Of a DNA stretch of 64,000 nucleotides, positions 18,279 through 27,818 are shown piece by piece (position 1 is the first letter of the stretch; the number at the start of each line of letters is the position of its first letter). The DNA is taken from the NCBI GenBank assembly GCA_021647785.1, contig JAKIUC010000006.1:42862-106861 (forward strand), read 5' to 3'. Source of the stretch: Melioribacteraceae bacterium. GTDB lineage: Bacteria > Bacteroidota > Ignavibacteria > Ignavibacteriales > Melioribacteraceae. Position numbers and translations under genes: made by a program. The notes under the pieces are model-generated. The model saw nothing but the letters and a program-made list of their open reading frames with translations, did no database searches and was not told the origin of the DNA.

Positions 18279-19106
18279 TTAATTAACAAAATCGTGAAAA
18301 CTGTTGAGAACAGTATTGGTAAAGAGCAAAGAAAGGATTGAAAAGATAAATCCATAAAGAGAATATTTTGCAAATCTTTTTCCAATAATTTTTTTTCGCA
18401 ACTTTAAAATAATTTCCACACAGTAAACTAACCATACCACCATAGTAGTAATAATTTTTGGGTCCCAATAACTAAATTCTGGAAATGCCGAGGGCATCCA
18501 AGTTAAACCAATTACTATTGCAATTGTTAAGAGAATAAATCCTATAATAATTGCATAGAAGTTAAGTAGTTCCAATATTTCTAAATTTGGAAGTCTCTTA
18601 AAAATGGTAGTGAATTTATTACTCTTTATATTTTTGTAGAGAAGCAAATACATTAAAGCATACGCAGCAGAAATTGAAATTGCGGAAAATCCTAAGATTG
18701 CAGTAATAACATGTGTGCCAAGCGGATAGTTTTGCAGGATGCTATGAACTTGGTAATCATCCTGAATAAATAGAGTGGACTGCATCTGAAAAATAAAAGC
18801 AACAATCAAAATAAAAACGCCTGTACCTCTTATATCGGTTAACAACTCAATTAGGAAATAAGTAAATCCTATTGAAAAAGCCAGAAGAGAAAAAATTTCA
18901 AACTGAGTTACAATGGGAAGATGACCAAGAAAAATGGTTCTTTCAACAAGATAGACAACGTGGAACAATAGTGTTACAAATAGAAAAAGTCTTTTTGCAT
19001 TATGCAAAAATTTCTTGTCAGCAAAAAAATCATAAAGATAGCCCGCAAACGTTATAAAATATAACCCTAAAAGCCAGTAAGACATTATTTGCATAACTTG
19101 TAACAT
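18279..19106 (-). CDS. CcsA/HemX-like multi-pass membrane protein (cytochrome c assembly family)
   Basis: Eight or so hydrophobic segments are spread over 275 residues, with the family's conserved His and aromatic residues (LFHVVYLVERTIFLGHLP; GTHVITAILGFSAISISAAYA; FSYWDPKIITTMVVWLVYC). The WDPK piece is what remains of the WWD heme-handling motif in shorter HemX-type members. HemX regulates HemA levels in Bacillus, while CcsA exports heme for cytochrome c maturation; the sequence alone does not separate the two roles. It is the first gene of the heme operon. No good ribosome binding site precedes the ATG. Confidence 0.88.
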   Translation of the reverse strand: MLQVMQIMSYWLLGLYFITFAGYLYDFFADKKFLHNAKRLFLFVTLLFHVVYLVERTIFLGHLPIVTQFEIFSLLAFSIGFTYFLIELLTDIRGTGVFILIVAFIFQMQSTLFIQDDYQVHSILQNYPLGTHVITAILGFSAISISAAYALMYLLLYKNIKSNKFTTIFKRLPNLEILELLNFYAIIIGFILLTIAIVIGLTWMPSAFPEFSYWDPKIITTMVVWLVYCVEIILKLRKKIIGKRFAKYSLYGFIFSILSLLFTNTVLNSFHDFVN

Positions 19107-19478
19107 ATCGGAATAATATTTAAAATTGTAAAATTAAAGTTCTTGCTATTATCTCTAAAAGTCAATGTAAATGGAATTTGCCAGTGATGCAGGGTCAAAA
19201 TAATTCTCCGCTACAAAATAAAAACACATACACCACATAAGAGTCGTTGGTTGGCAATAACTTAGCCCATATATCCCAACCACTTACAAATACTACAATT
19301 ATCAAAATATTTTGACCAAAAAAAAGGGCTACATTTTATTTTGTCCGTAGAACTCCGCGAGATGTGCTGGAAAAATAAAATGTAGCCCAAACACTTATAA
19401 TTTAGAAAATGTAATTGAGTATATTTGCAGTTCAAAAAAAAGCACTTAGACAGACTTAATGCAACACAGGAATTGTAA
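19107..19478. other. Intergenic region upstream of the heme operon, with hairpins
   Basis: No coding frame is supported here. It must hold the promoter of the minus-strand heme operon, but I see no clear TTG-N20-TAnnTTTG match. A 6-bp inverted repeat GGTTGG/CCAACC lies at 19249-19281, and a much stronger hairpin lies at 19326-19388. Confidence 0.6.
19326..19388. repeat. Long hairpin element, 17-bp perfect stem
   Basis: GGGCTACATTTTATTTT at 19326-19342 is repeated exactly inverted at 19372-19388, with a 29-base GC-richer insert between (contains GTAGAACTCCGCGAGATG). It is too long and too distant from a 3' end to be an ordinary terminator. It resembles a tiny inverted-repeat mobile relic or a structured RNA. 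No target-site duplication is obvious. Confidence 0.85.
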
Positions 19479-20189
19479 ATGGAAAACAAACTAAACATAT
19501 TTTTACCAGGGCTCGATAATCAAATTCGTTTTGTTCGTAGGCAGTTAGAGTTGGAAGGAAAAACCACTTTAACACTCGGTTCGGCAAGTGAGGGCATTGT
19601 GAAAACCTTTGCAAATGAAACGAGTAAAAAAGCTGAGTTAGTAGTTGAAGACTACAGTTCCCTAATGAATTCGAGGCTTCTGCTTGGGGATGATAAAAAT
19701 GTAAACATAAGATTAATGGATTATGAATATACAGATTTTGAGGATAGCACATTTGATGTTGTATATACTCAAGGTGGAATTTCAAATCCGCGAAGAAATA
19801 AAATTGTTAAAGAGATAAAACGAATATTAAAGCCGAATGGAGTTTTTTGTGTTGGCGAGGTTGTTAGCTTAAATGAAAATCTTCCTCAATTTGTTATAGA
19901 TATATATGACTCTTCAGAATTAGAGCCACTTCAATTAAACAAAATTGAGAATTATTATTTAGAAAGAAATTTTGAAATAATTGAGAAGAAAGATTTATCG
20001 TTTACACTCAAAGATTATTATTCGAAAAATTTATATGAGTTAAAAAAATCTGTTAATGAGATGGCGGAGAATGAAAAATCGTATTACAAAAAATTAATAA
20101 AAATGATTAGCCACGAAGCCAAAGCATTTTTAAGCGAGGGTGCCGATAAATATATTGGGTTTTATTTGTTGATATTAAAGAGAAAGTAA
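19479..20189 (+). CDS. Class I SAM-dependent methyltransferase
   Basis: Rossmann-type methyltransferase of 236 residues. Motif I is a variant (LTLGSASEGIV), followed by acidic motif II (AELVVEDYSSLM), motif III/IV (DFEDSTFDVVYTQGGISN) and the KEIKRILKPNGVFCVGEVV motif typical of Methyltransf_11 proteins. The substrate cannot be deduced. It stands alone between the heme operon promoter region and the amylase gene. Soluble, no signal peptide. The fold is clear; the role is not. Confidence 0.8.
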   Translation: MENKLNIFLPGLDNQIRFVRRQLELEGKTTLTLGSASEGIVKTFANETSKKAELVVEDYSSLMNSRLLLGDDKNVNIRLMDYEYTDFEDSTFDVVYTQGGISNPRRNKIVKEIKRILKPNGVFCVGEVVSLNENLPQFVIDIYDSSELEPLQLNKIENYYLERNFEIIEKKDLSFTLKDYYSKNLYELKKSVNEMAENEKSYYKKLIKMISHEAKAFLSEGADKYIGFYLLILKRK

Positions 20190-20463
20190 AAGAAAACCGC
20201 TAAGGCACTACCAAAGGTATGCATACTGCAAAAGATGCAGAGAAAACAGACATTAGAATTTCTGCAAATAATTTTTATTTCTGTTTATTGCGATGGTTTT
20301 GCAACTAAGATTTTACTGCATAACAGTTTCCCGAAATGTGGGGGTCTAATTTACACGATTTAACTGCCAGATTAATAACAATAATTATATATTTCGCAGA
20401 GCGAAAACCAGACACTTATTATTTAAGACTCGTTTTTTACACATTTACTATTTTAGGTTTACT

Positions 20464-23268
20464 ATGAAAATATTAACAAAATTATCTTTAATCATATTTT
20501 TTATTACAATAAATTTAACCGCACAAGTTGTTGTTTCAAATCCAGAATTTGCAACAGAGAGTGATTCTATTGTCATAATTTTTGATGCAACTCAAGGAGG
20601 ACAAGGTTTGATGGGATATACTGGTAATGTCTATGCCCATACTGGAGTTTATACTAGTCTTAACAATACAAATTGGCAACATGTTATTGGATCGTGGGGT
20701 AATAATGCAACACAACCAAAGCTAATTCGCATTGATACTGATTTATATAAACTTGTCATTGGATATCCAAGAGAGTTTTATGGAGTATTCTCATATGAAG
20801 AAATCCAACAACTTAATTTTGTTTTTAGGAGTGCCGATGGAGGTTCACAAACGGGAGATGTTTTTATTCCAATTTTTCAAAGTGGTTTAAACGTATCAAT
20901 CATTAAACCAACCGAGCGAAATCTATTAGTTCTGTTAAATGATGAGATTGATGTTGTTGTTAAGAGTGTTGATTCTGATTCTCTCTTTCTCTATCTGGAC
21001 GAAACCCTTCTTACCTCTAATGCAGCAGATTCTATTGGATATACAATTACCGTTAATAGTGAGAATGACCATAATATAATTGCAAAAGCGTATTCAAGCA
21101 AGCAGGGATTTGTGTATGATACAGTCTCCTATTCAGTTAGGGGAGATGTTGTTGTTGAAGAATTGCCTGCTGGTGTTATTGATGGAATAAATTATATAGA
21201 CAACTCTACTGTAACGCTGGTACTCTTTGCCCCTAATAAAGAGTTCATATATTTGATTGGTGATTTTAACAATTGGACTACAAACTCAAATTATTATATG
21301 AAACGAACTCCAGATGGTGAAAGGTATTGGATTACCCTAACCGGATTAGTACCAAATGTGGAGTATGGGTTTCAGTATTTAATAGATGGCAAACTCACTC
21401 TTGCCGACCCTTATACAGAAAAAGTATTAGAGCAGGAGGATGATCAAATTGATAACATCACTTATCCAAATCTTAAAGTATATCCTTATGGTTTAACAGA
21501 TGGTTCAGTAAGTATAATTGAAATTAATAAAATAAATTATGAATGGACTGCTTCTAATTATCAAAGACCATCGAAAGAGAGTGTGGTTATTTATGAATTG
21601 CTGATTCGTGATTTCTTAGAGGCTCACAATTATCAAACTCTAATTGATACTCTTGATTATCTCGAGCGACTTGGAATCAATGCTATTGAACTTATGCCCA
21701 TCAATGAGTTCGAGTTCAATAATAGCTGGGGTTACAATCCTGCTTTCTATTTTGCACCCGATAAATATTATGGTACCGAGAATGCACTTAAGAAGTTTAT
21801 AGATGAGGCACACAAGCGTAACATTGCTGTGCTATTGGATGTTGTTTACAACCACACATTCGGACGCTCACCATTTGTTCGTCTTTATGCCACAGGAAAT
21901 TATGGACCTCCATCGGCAGAGAACTATTGGTACAACGTAGAAGCAACACACGATTTTAATGTTGGATATGATATGAATCACGAATCGATTCATACAAGAA
22001 ATTTAATAAAACGAGTTCTGCATCACTGGATTACAGAATACAAAGTTGACGGATTCCGTTTTGATTTATCGAAAGGGTTTACTCAAAAATATTCTGTTGG
22101 CAATATTGGTCTGTGGGGACAAAAAGATGATTCAAGAATCGCTATTTTAAAAGACTATTTCGATTACACACAAACCTTAGACCCAGACTTATATTTTACT
22201 CTTGAGCACTTTGCAGATAATTCAGAAGAGAAAATTCTTGCAGATTATGGAATGATGCTATGGGGAAATTTGAATCATAGCTACTCACAGTCTGCTATGG
22301 GTTGGATTGATGATAACAGCAGCCTGGAGTATGGTTACTACAAAAATAGAGGTTGGAACAATCCACACTTAATTACCTATATGGAGAGCCACGATGAACA
22401 ATGGATTATGTATAAAAATTTAACTTGGGGTAGATCAAGCGGAAGCTATAATATCAAAGATTTAAATACTGCTCTAAATAGAATGAAGTTAGTTGGAGCG
22501 TTTTTCTTTACAATTCCTGGTCCAAAAATGATGTGGCAATTTGAAGAACTTGGTTACGATGAAGAACTACCAGTAATTGGAAGAACAGACCCGAAGCCAA
22601 TCCATTGGGAATATATGGATGACCCCAATAGAATGAATCTCTACAAAACATACTCTGCATTAATGAAACTTAGAAATGAACAAGAAGTATTTACTGCCAA
22701 AGAAACAAATATAAATATGGATCTAGGTACAAGCGTTTATGGACGAAGAATAAACCTAACACACTCAACTATGAAAGCAACTATAATTGGAAACTTCAAT
22801 GTTACCAGTTTAACCATGCAGCCAAAATTTCAAAGTGCGGGAATGTGGTATGATTACTTCTTGGGCGATTCATTAAATGTAACAGATATAAATATGAGTA
22901 TTAATCTTGCTCCTGGAGAATTTAGAATTTACACATCGAAAAAATTGGAAACACCTGAAGAAGGTATCACCACTAATATAAGAGAGGAACGTACTACTGT
23001 GGTTAAGGATTATAACTTAATGCAGAATTATCCAAATCCATTTAACCCAACAACAACAATCAATTTTGCTATCCCCAAGCAGTCTCAGGTTAAACTTGCT
23101 GTTTATAATATTATTGGTGAAAAGGTTGCTGAATTAATTAATGCTGAAATATCGGCTGGTTATCATTCAATTAGTTTTGATGCAAGAAATTTGAGTAGCG
23201 GTGTATATTTTTATCGATTAGTAGCAAATAATTTTGTTGAAACTAAGAAATTAATATTGCTCAGATAG
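20464..23268 (+). CDS. Secreted GH13 alpha-amylase-family enzyme with T9SS sorting domain
   Basis: Layout: signal peptide (1-20); N-terminal beta region of unknown type (about 25-235); an E-set/CBM48-like domain (about 240-335, FIYLIGDFNNWTTNSNYYMKR); a GH13 TIM barrel (about 370-760) with LDVVYNHTF, nucleophile D534 in GFRFDLSK, acid/base E581 in FTLEHFAD and D644 in MESHDEQ; an amylase C-terminal beta domain; and a sorting domain from about 845 (NLMQNYPNPFNPTTTI). The full catalytic triad means it should hydrolyse or transfer alpha-1,4/1,6 glucans outside the cell. CBM48 plus GH13 points toward debranching or branching enzymes, but specificity is uncertain. It ends with a clear intrinsic terminator. 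Confidence 0.93.
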   Translation: MKILTKLSLIIFFITINLTAQVVVSNPEFATESDSIVIIFDATQGGQGLMGYTGNVYAHTGVYTSLNNTNWQHVIGSWGNNATQPKLIRIDTDLYKLVIGYPREFYGVFSYEEIQQLNFVFRSADGGSQTGDVFIPIFQSGLNVSIIKPTERNLLVLLNDEIDVVVKSVDSDSLFLYLDETLLTSNAADSIGYTITVNSENDHNIIAKAYSSKQGFVYDTVSYSVRGDVVVEELPAGVIDGINYIDNSTVTLVLFAPNKEFIYLIGDFNNWTTNSNYYMKRTPDGERYWITLTGLVPNVEYGFQYLIDGKLTLADPYTEKVLEQEDDQIDNITYPNLKVYPYGLTDGSVSIIEINKINYEWTASNYQRPSKESVVIYELLIRDFLEAHNYQTLIDTLDYLERLGINAIELMPINEFEFNNSWGYNPAFYFAPDKYYGTENALKKFIDEAHKRNIAVLLDVVYNHTFGRSPFVRLYATGNYGPPSAENYWYNVEATHDFNVGYDMNHESIHTRNLIKRVLHHWITEYKVDGFRFDLSKGFTQKYSVGNIGLWGQKDDSRIAILKDYFDYTQTLDPDLYFTLEHFADNSEEKILADYGMMLWGNLNHSYSQSAMGWIDDNSSLEYGYYKNRGWNNPHLITYMESHDEQWIMYKNLTWGRSSGSYNIKDLNTALNRMKLVGAFFFTIPGPKMMWQFEELGYDEELPVIGRTDPKPIHWEYMDDPNRMNLYKTYSALMKLRNEQEVFTAKETNINMDLGTSVYGRRINLTHSTMKATIIGNFNVTSLTMQPKFQSAGMWYDYFLGDSLNVTDINMSINLAPGEFRIYTSKKLETPEEGITTNIREERTTVVKDYNLMQNYPNPFNPTTTINFAIPKQSQVKLAVYNIIGEKVAELINAEISAGYHSISFDARNLSSGVYFYRLVANNFVETKKLILLR

Positions 23269-23280
23269 AACAACTTGAGA

Positions 23281-23304
23281 GACGACTCTTTGAGTTGTCT
23301 TTTT
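23281..23304 (+). terminator. Intrinsic terminator of the GH13 gene
   Basis: GACGACTC-TTT-GAGTTGTC forms an 8-bp stem (one G-T pair) followed directly by TTTTT, 12 bp after the stop codon. The oppositely oriented amidotransferase gene ends nearby. Confidence 0.8.
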
Positions 23305-23312
23305 AAGTACCA

Positions 23313-24008
23313 TTAAAATTCTTTTTCAATGTAATCCAACAAAGAGTATAGTCTGTTTTTTGAAAAATTAAAATTACTTTCTGCTGTTATCATCTCTTGC
23401 TCTGTTTGAATAAAGGGAGCGTCAATCAATTCACCTCTGCAATTTTCAATTAACATCTTCAAAGTTGATTCGGTCATTTCCAAGTGATACTGTAATGCAA
23501 ATACATTCTTGTTATACACAAACGCTTGGTTTTTGCAAGCATCACTTTTAGCAAGCCGCTTGGCACCTTGCGGTATTTCAAAAGTATCTCCATGCCAATG
23601 AAAGACTGGCTTATCTGTGTTTAAAATATTATTTAACTCATAATCACCAATGTTCTCAACGGTTTCAATAGGGAACCATCCAATTTCTTTTTCTCTATTT
23701 GGCTTTACTTCTGCACCCAAAACATCTGCTATTAACTGGGCTCCGAGGCAAATTCCCAAAATACTTTTACCCTTATCAATTGCACTCTTAATAAATATTT
23801 TTTCTTCTGCTAAATATGGATGGTTTGCAATGTCATAAATACTCATTGGTCCTCCCATTACAATCAAAAAATCAAAATCTATGTTATTTGGAAGTGATTC
23901 ATTTAAATGAAATTTTGTTAAACTAATTTGGTGGTTTTTTCTCTTTGCCCAGTCCAGTATTAAGCCTGGTGATTCATACTCGACGTGTTGTAAGTAATGT
24001 ATTTTCAT
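23313..24008 (-). CDS. Class I glutamine amidotransferase-like protein (GMP synthase-type domain)
   Basis: A stand-alone class I GATase domain of 231 residues. The nucleophile Cys lies in GICLGAQLIADVLGA, the oxyanion region is FDFLIVMGGPMSIYD, and the His/Glu pair lies in FALQYHLEMTES. FHWHGDTFEIPQGAKRLAKS is typical of YfeJ/GuaA-like stand-alone amidotransferases. With no synthase partner nearby, it may use small glutamyl compounds or act on its own; the acceptor is unknown. Cytoplasmic. It is transcribed divergently from the RlpA gene. Confidence 0.9.
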   Translation of the reverse strand: MKIHYLQHVEYESPGLILDWAKRKNHQISLTKFHLNESLPNNIDFDFLIVMGGPMSIYDIANHPYLAEEKIFIKSAIDKGKSILGICLGAQLIADVLGAEVKPNREKEIGWFPIETVENIGDYELNNILNTDKPVFHWHGDTFEIPQGAKRLAKSDACKNQAFVYNKNVFALQYHLEMTESTLKMLIENCRGELIDAPFIQTEQEMITAESNFNFSKNRLYSLLDYIEKEF

Positions 24009-24094
24009 ATTATTTGCTATTTATTAATTAGAGTAAATTATAAAATTTGAAATTCCATTTTCACTATATTTCATTAAACAAATATAGGAATCAA

Positions 24095-24562
24095 TTGAAT
24101 AGGTTTTTAATAGTATCAGTTTTAATGCTTCTTATTGGATGCTCATCAGCACCAAGATTTTATTCTGGAAAACAATTGCCTGTAGAAAATGAGAAGAAAA
24201 GAATTTTCACTTCCGAAGATAATGGAATTGATACACTCCGCAATCTTTCCAATGGAATTGAGATTGTAACTGGATATGCTTCATTCTATGCCGATGATTT
24301 TAATGGAAAACAAACTGCAAATGGTGAAACATATAATATGTATGAATTAACTGCAGCACACCGCACTTATCCTTTTAATACTATGATACGCGTAGTTAAC
24401 CTTGCCAATAATAAAACTATAATTGTAAGAATAAATGACCGCGGTCCATTTGTCGATGGAAGAATTATTGATTTATCCCTTGGAGCCGCGATACAACTTG
24501 ACATGAATAATACTGGAATTCAAGAAGTAAGACTTGAAATTATTGAGTGGGGAATAGATTAG
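24095..24562 (+). CDS. RlpA-family septal ring/double-psi beta-barrel lipoprotein
   Basis: A lipoprotein signal (MNRFLIVSVLMLLIGC, lipobox LIGC) is followed by a double-psi beta-barrel domain: TGYASFYADDFNGKQTANGE, LTAAHRTYPFNTMIRVVN, and VRINDRGPFVDGRIIDLS with the catalytic Asp and the His/Asp of RlpA lytic transglycosylases. Family role: cleaving denuded glycan strands at the division septum. The start chosen is a TTG with AGGA a few bases upstream, giving an ideal lipoprotein leader. A TTG 16 codons earlier also keeps the frame open but would add polar residues before the leader. There is no SPOR domain, unlike E. coli RlpA. Confidence 0.85.
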   Translation: MNRFLIVSVLMLLIGCSSAPRFYSGKQLPVENEKKRIFTSEDNGIDTLRNLSNGIEIVTGYASFYADDFNGKQTANGETYNMYELTAAHRTYPFNTMIRVVNLANNKTIIVRINDRGPFVDGRIIDLSLGAAIQLDMNNTGIQEVRLEIIEWGID

Positions 24563-24597
24563 ATTCTGGATAATCTAAATTCTTTCTAACCGTTAGC

Positions 24598-27264
24598 TTA
24601 CATATCTATCCAATAAGTGAATTTTAAGAGAAAGACATTGTCGGTGTCGGTTTCCCAAAGATTTATAAAATCATTAGTAACATTAAAATTGCCTTGGTTT
24701 TCATAATTAACTCTATCATTAGTCCAAACAAAATATAGAATTGAACCAGGCAAAACCTCATATCTGAAAACCATATTTGCTCTAAAAGATTTAAAGTTAA
24801 AATCGGGATTGTAAAAAGTAAAATTAGATTTGCCACTTCCATCTGGGTCAACAGTATATTCACTATTCTCGGAATCGTAAGTAATTGTTGAACCATTTTC
24901 ACCGTAGTAGTTATAGTCTAAAGTTCTTGGTACAGCTAATTCTTTGAAGTGTGAATATTTCCCTACAGAAATAAGGGGTTGAATAAAAAGTTGTAAACTT
25001 ATTTGCGGTGTAAATATCCAGTCAAGCCTAATATCTGCCGATATAGATTGTTGCTTCATTTCCGCAAAAACATAACGTGTTCCAAAAGTATTAACCGCTT
25101 TATAATCTTCTTTACGAGCGACCCATTGAATAAAGCTATTATTATAATTGTATCCTGGTTCAATGCTTAAATTTAATTGAGGTAAAGGCTTCCACTCAAA
25201 TTCAAATTCAAAACCATAACCAGTACCACCAATTTCATTTTGGTTATAATTTATACTAAATTCTACTATTACAGGTTTTCTTCTATCAGATGAAATATTA
25301 GTACCAACAAAAAAACCAGCAGGGGATAATGTTTTAGGACCTCCTCGAGTACGTGAAACTGAGATTGCTTCAAAGGAATATCCAAATCGCCATCCAATAT
25401 TATAATAATTAAGGAATTCCATACGAATAAAATTCATGAGAAAATTACTAATATTATCCCCTTCAAAATCGAATGATTGTGAGTGAGCAAGATATAAATA
25501 TTTTTTTCTAAATATTTTATCTGGGTCGTACCACTTATACCCCAATACAAGATGTCCATTAATTTTATTTGCATTCCACTGAAAGCCAAGGTCGTTATAT
25601 TCAAACCCTGGTGATACCGCACCAAGAGCAGCGTTGATATAGAAATTCCCCTTCTGCTTATTTAACATAACTCGAGAGTACCATCCCGATAAGAAGGTCA
25701 GGTTTGTATCTAAAAGTGCAGTAGTAGCATCAGGGCGTTGTGCATAGCGATAAGATTGCCTTTGCTTTATCTCAATAGCATCTTTGGAGCCACTTGTGTA
25801 TGAACCAACAGCAGACCCTGTAATTACATAAGTTTCATCCTCGTCAAGAAAAATCCACCCATCTGTTCCAAATGTATATGCTTGATTAACTAATTTACTT
25901 TTAATATTAGAATTACTTACATCCCTATTAACAGATGTAAATATAACTCCAAGCCCTTGCTTGCTATCGTTAAATTGTTTCTGAGTTCTGAAAACACCGT
26001 AGTGTGTAAAGGGTTCAATCTCTTCTCGAAGAGTCCTTCGGACATCAAATTGAGTTCCATCTAATTGTAGAGTTGCGTAGGTACGTTCCGTAAATGAGCT
26101 TACTGCACCAATAGACCATGTTTCATCAATCTTTCCTGATAATTTTGCAGCACCAAGAATTCGTGTTTCACCTGGTCTATCAATATAATCATAGGCTGAG
26201 TTTGGCCAAACTTGTGGTGAGCGTCCTATTCTTCTTGTGTAAAAAAGTTCAGGAGTTCCAAAATTGAACCCCCAATTATTATTTGCTCCACCCTGTCCAA
26301 AGTCAAATATGCTAGCACCTTCAATAAAAAAGGGGCGTTTCTCTTGGTAGAAAGTTTCGAATGCACTTAAATTTACTACGGCAGGGTCCACTTCAACCTG
26401 TCCAAAATCGGGAAATATTGTTGCGTCAAGATTTAAGTTACTACCAATTCCAATTTTAAAATCGGCTCCTATTGAAGTCTTAAATTGATTGATTGAATAG
26501 AATGGATCGTTATCATCGTGTTTTAAGAATTGAACTTTCTGAACAACGTAAGGTAGTAGCTCAATACGTTGTTTCATTTTAATACCCTCTAATCCTACAA
26601 GTGTTGCCATTTTTGATGCATATCCATTTTCATCCTTTGGTACCATAACATAATATGATTCTTCATTTTTTCTTTTTATATCTCGTTCAAAGTTGATACC
26701 CCACTTCATATCATCCAATTCGTTAAAACGTAATTGTGAAAATGGAATTTTAATTTCAACATTCCATCCTTCTTCATCAATAGAAACTTCCGAATCCCAA
26801 ATACCATCCCACGAATCATCAAACCATGTATCATTTGAAATTGTAGCATCGCCCATTGAACCTCCAGCATTCACTGCAAACCCAAACCCAGTTCTTTTAT
26901 CAAAGAATGTATCTATCCCAATAATAAACCGATCAGTATTTGACCAATTATCTCTTCTCATCAATGCTCTATCAATCAGTTCTGGTTCAGAATCAAACAA
27001 TTTAGCTGAAAAATAGATGAATTCATTATCATACCCAACCCATACATGTGTTCGTTCACTCGCAGGTTCACCTTCATCAGGTTCCTTCTGTGTGAAATCA
27101 TCTATCGGTGTTTGATCATAAAGTGGTTCGTCAAGAATTCCATCAATTACTATTGGTGTCTCTAACCGATGTGCTTTTACTTTTTTGTTAATAGGTTTGT
27201 TTGCAAGTAATGTTGTAGATAGTAATACTGTTAGAATAATAAGTGGATATTTAATTTTTTTCAT
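24598..27264 (-). CDS. DUF5916 outer-membrane beta-barrel with N-terminal CBM9-like domain
   Basis: A signal peptide (MKKIKYPLIILTVLLSTTLLA) is followed by a carbohydrate-binding-9-like domain (about 35-215: VIDGILDEPLYDQTP, WVGYDNEFIYFSAKLFD, WNVEIKIPFSQLRF) and the DUF5916 domain, which runs to the C-terminus as many amphipathic strands with alternating aromatic residues, as in a large outer-membrane barrel. FETFYQEKRPFFIEGASIFDFG is the signature link between the two parts. The last residues (LLKFTYWIDM) carry an aromatic near the end, as barrels often do. The family is frequent in Bacteroidota relatives; its function is not established, though ligand binding at the surface is plausible from CBM9. 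Confidence 0.88.
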   Translation of the reverse strand: MKKIKYPLIILTVLLSTTLLANKPINKKVKAHRLETPIVIDGILDEPLYDQTPIDDFTQKEPDEGEPASERTHVWVGYDNEFIYFSAKLFDSEPELIDRALMRRDNWSNTDRFIIGIDTFFDKRTGFGFAVNAGGSMGDATISNDTWFDDSWDGIWDSEVSIDEEGWNVEIKIPFSQLRFNELDDMKWGINFERDIKRKNEESYYVMVPKDENGYASKMATLVGLEGIKMKQRIELLPYVVQKVQFLKHDDNDPFYSINQFKTSIGADFKIGIGSNLNLDATIFPDFGQVEVDPAVVNLSAFETFYQEKRPFFIEGASIFDFGQGGANNNWGFNFGTPELFYTRRIGRSPQVWPNSAYDYIDRPGETRILGAAKLSGKIDETWSIGAVSSFTERTYATLQLDGTQFDVRRTLREEIEPFTHYGVFRTQKQFNDSKQGLGVIFTSVNRDVSNSNIKSKLVNQAYTFGTDGWIFLDEDETYVITGSAVGSYTSGSKDAIEIKQRQSYRYAQRPDATTALLDTNLTFLSGWYSRVMLNKQKGNFYINAALGAVSPGFEYNDLGFQWNANKINGHLVLGYKWYDPDKIFRKKYLYLAHSQSFDFEGDNISNFLMNFIRMEFLNYYNIGWRFGYSFEAISVSRTRGGPKTLSPAGFFVGTNISSDRRKPVIVEFSINYNQNEIGGTGYGFEFEFEWKPLPQLNLSIEPGYNYNNSFIQWVARKEDYKAVNTFGTRYVFAEMKQQSISADIRLDWIFTPQISLQLFIQPLISVGKYSHFKELAVPRTLDYNYYGENGSTITYDSENSEYTVDPDGSGKSNFTFYNPDFNFKSFRANMVFRYEVLPGSILYFVWTNDRVNYENQGNFNVTNDFINLWETDTDNVFLLKFTYWIDM

Positions 27265-27355
27265 GCGTCTAATGTTTATTTTTATTTATGACAATTGAGA
27301 CTCTTTAAAAACAAATTTGTTTCAAAAATATTAACTAATTTAAATTAGAATTTAA

Positions 27356-27384
27356 TTGTCTTATATTTAAACTTAATAAATTTG
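27356..27384 (+). promoter_or_regulatory. Candidate Bacteroidota-type promoter
   Basis: TTG and TAAATTTG are separated by 18 bases, about 32 bp before the lipoprotein start. This matches TTG-N18-20-TAnnTTTG, but in AT-rich DNA such a match can arise by chance. Confidence 0.3.
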
Positions 27385-27416
27385 ATTCTTATTTTTACAA
27401 TACAAAAGGTGATAGT

Positions 27417-27818
27417 ATGAAAAGAAAAACAACTGCATTATTTATTATTGTTACATTATTCATTGGAATTTCATCGTGTGAAGAACTAACCGAACCCCAG
27501 CCTGCCCCTAAAAATTGTGAGGTTGAAGTTTTTACTGTAAATACATCGTCAAGCAAAACTGTTAATTACGAGGTTATAAAAACTGGTGATGTAACTGTTG
27601 AATATGTTAAGTATTATAGCGACAACGGATTTGTAACAATAAACAATCCTACCAACTTTCCAATGACTTTAAATTTTACTTTATCTTACGAACTAGATTC
27701 CATTGGAGTTTTCGCAAAAGCTGAAGTTCATAATGGAAAAATAGAAGTTAAAATGAAAGTTACAAGTAATAACAATACAATTTCTCAAGAAGATGCTTGC
27801 TCACAAATTATAAACTAA
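27417..27818 (+). CDS. Small lipoprotein of unknown function, 133 aa
   Basis: A lipoprotein leader (MKRKTTALFIIVTLFIGISSC) places it on a membrane, most likely the outer one. The mature part (about 110 residues) is rich in Thr, Val and Asn and predicted all-beta (VEVFTVNTSSSKTVNYEVIKTGDVTVEYVKYY cut here into strands), with two further Cys (in KNCEVEV and EDACSQI) that could pair. I do not recognise a family. AGGTGAT precedes the ATG. It stands alone between two oppositely arranged neighbours. Confidence 0.7.
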   Translation: MKRKTTALFIIVTLFIGISSCEELTEPQPAPKNCEVEVFTVNTSSSKTVNYEVIKTGDVTVEYVKYYSDNGFVTINNPTNFPMTLNFTLSYELDSIGVFAKAEVHNGKIEVKMKVTSNNNTISQEDACSQIIN

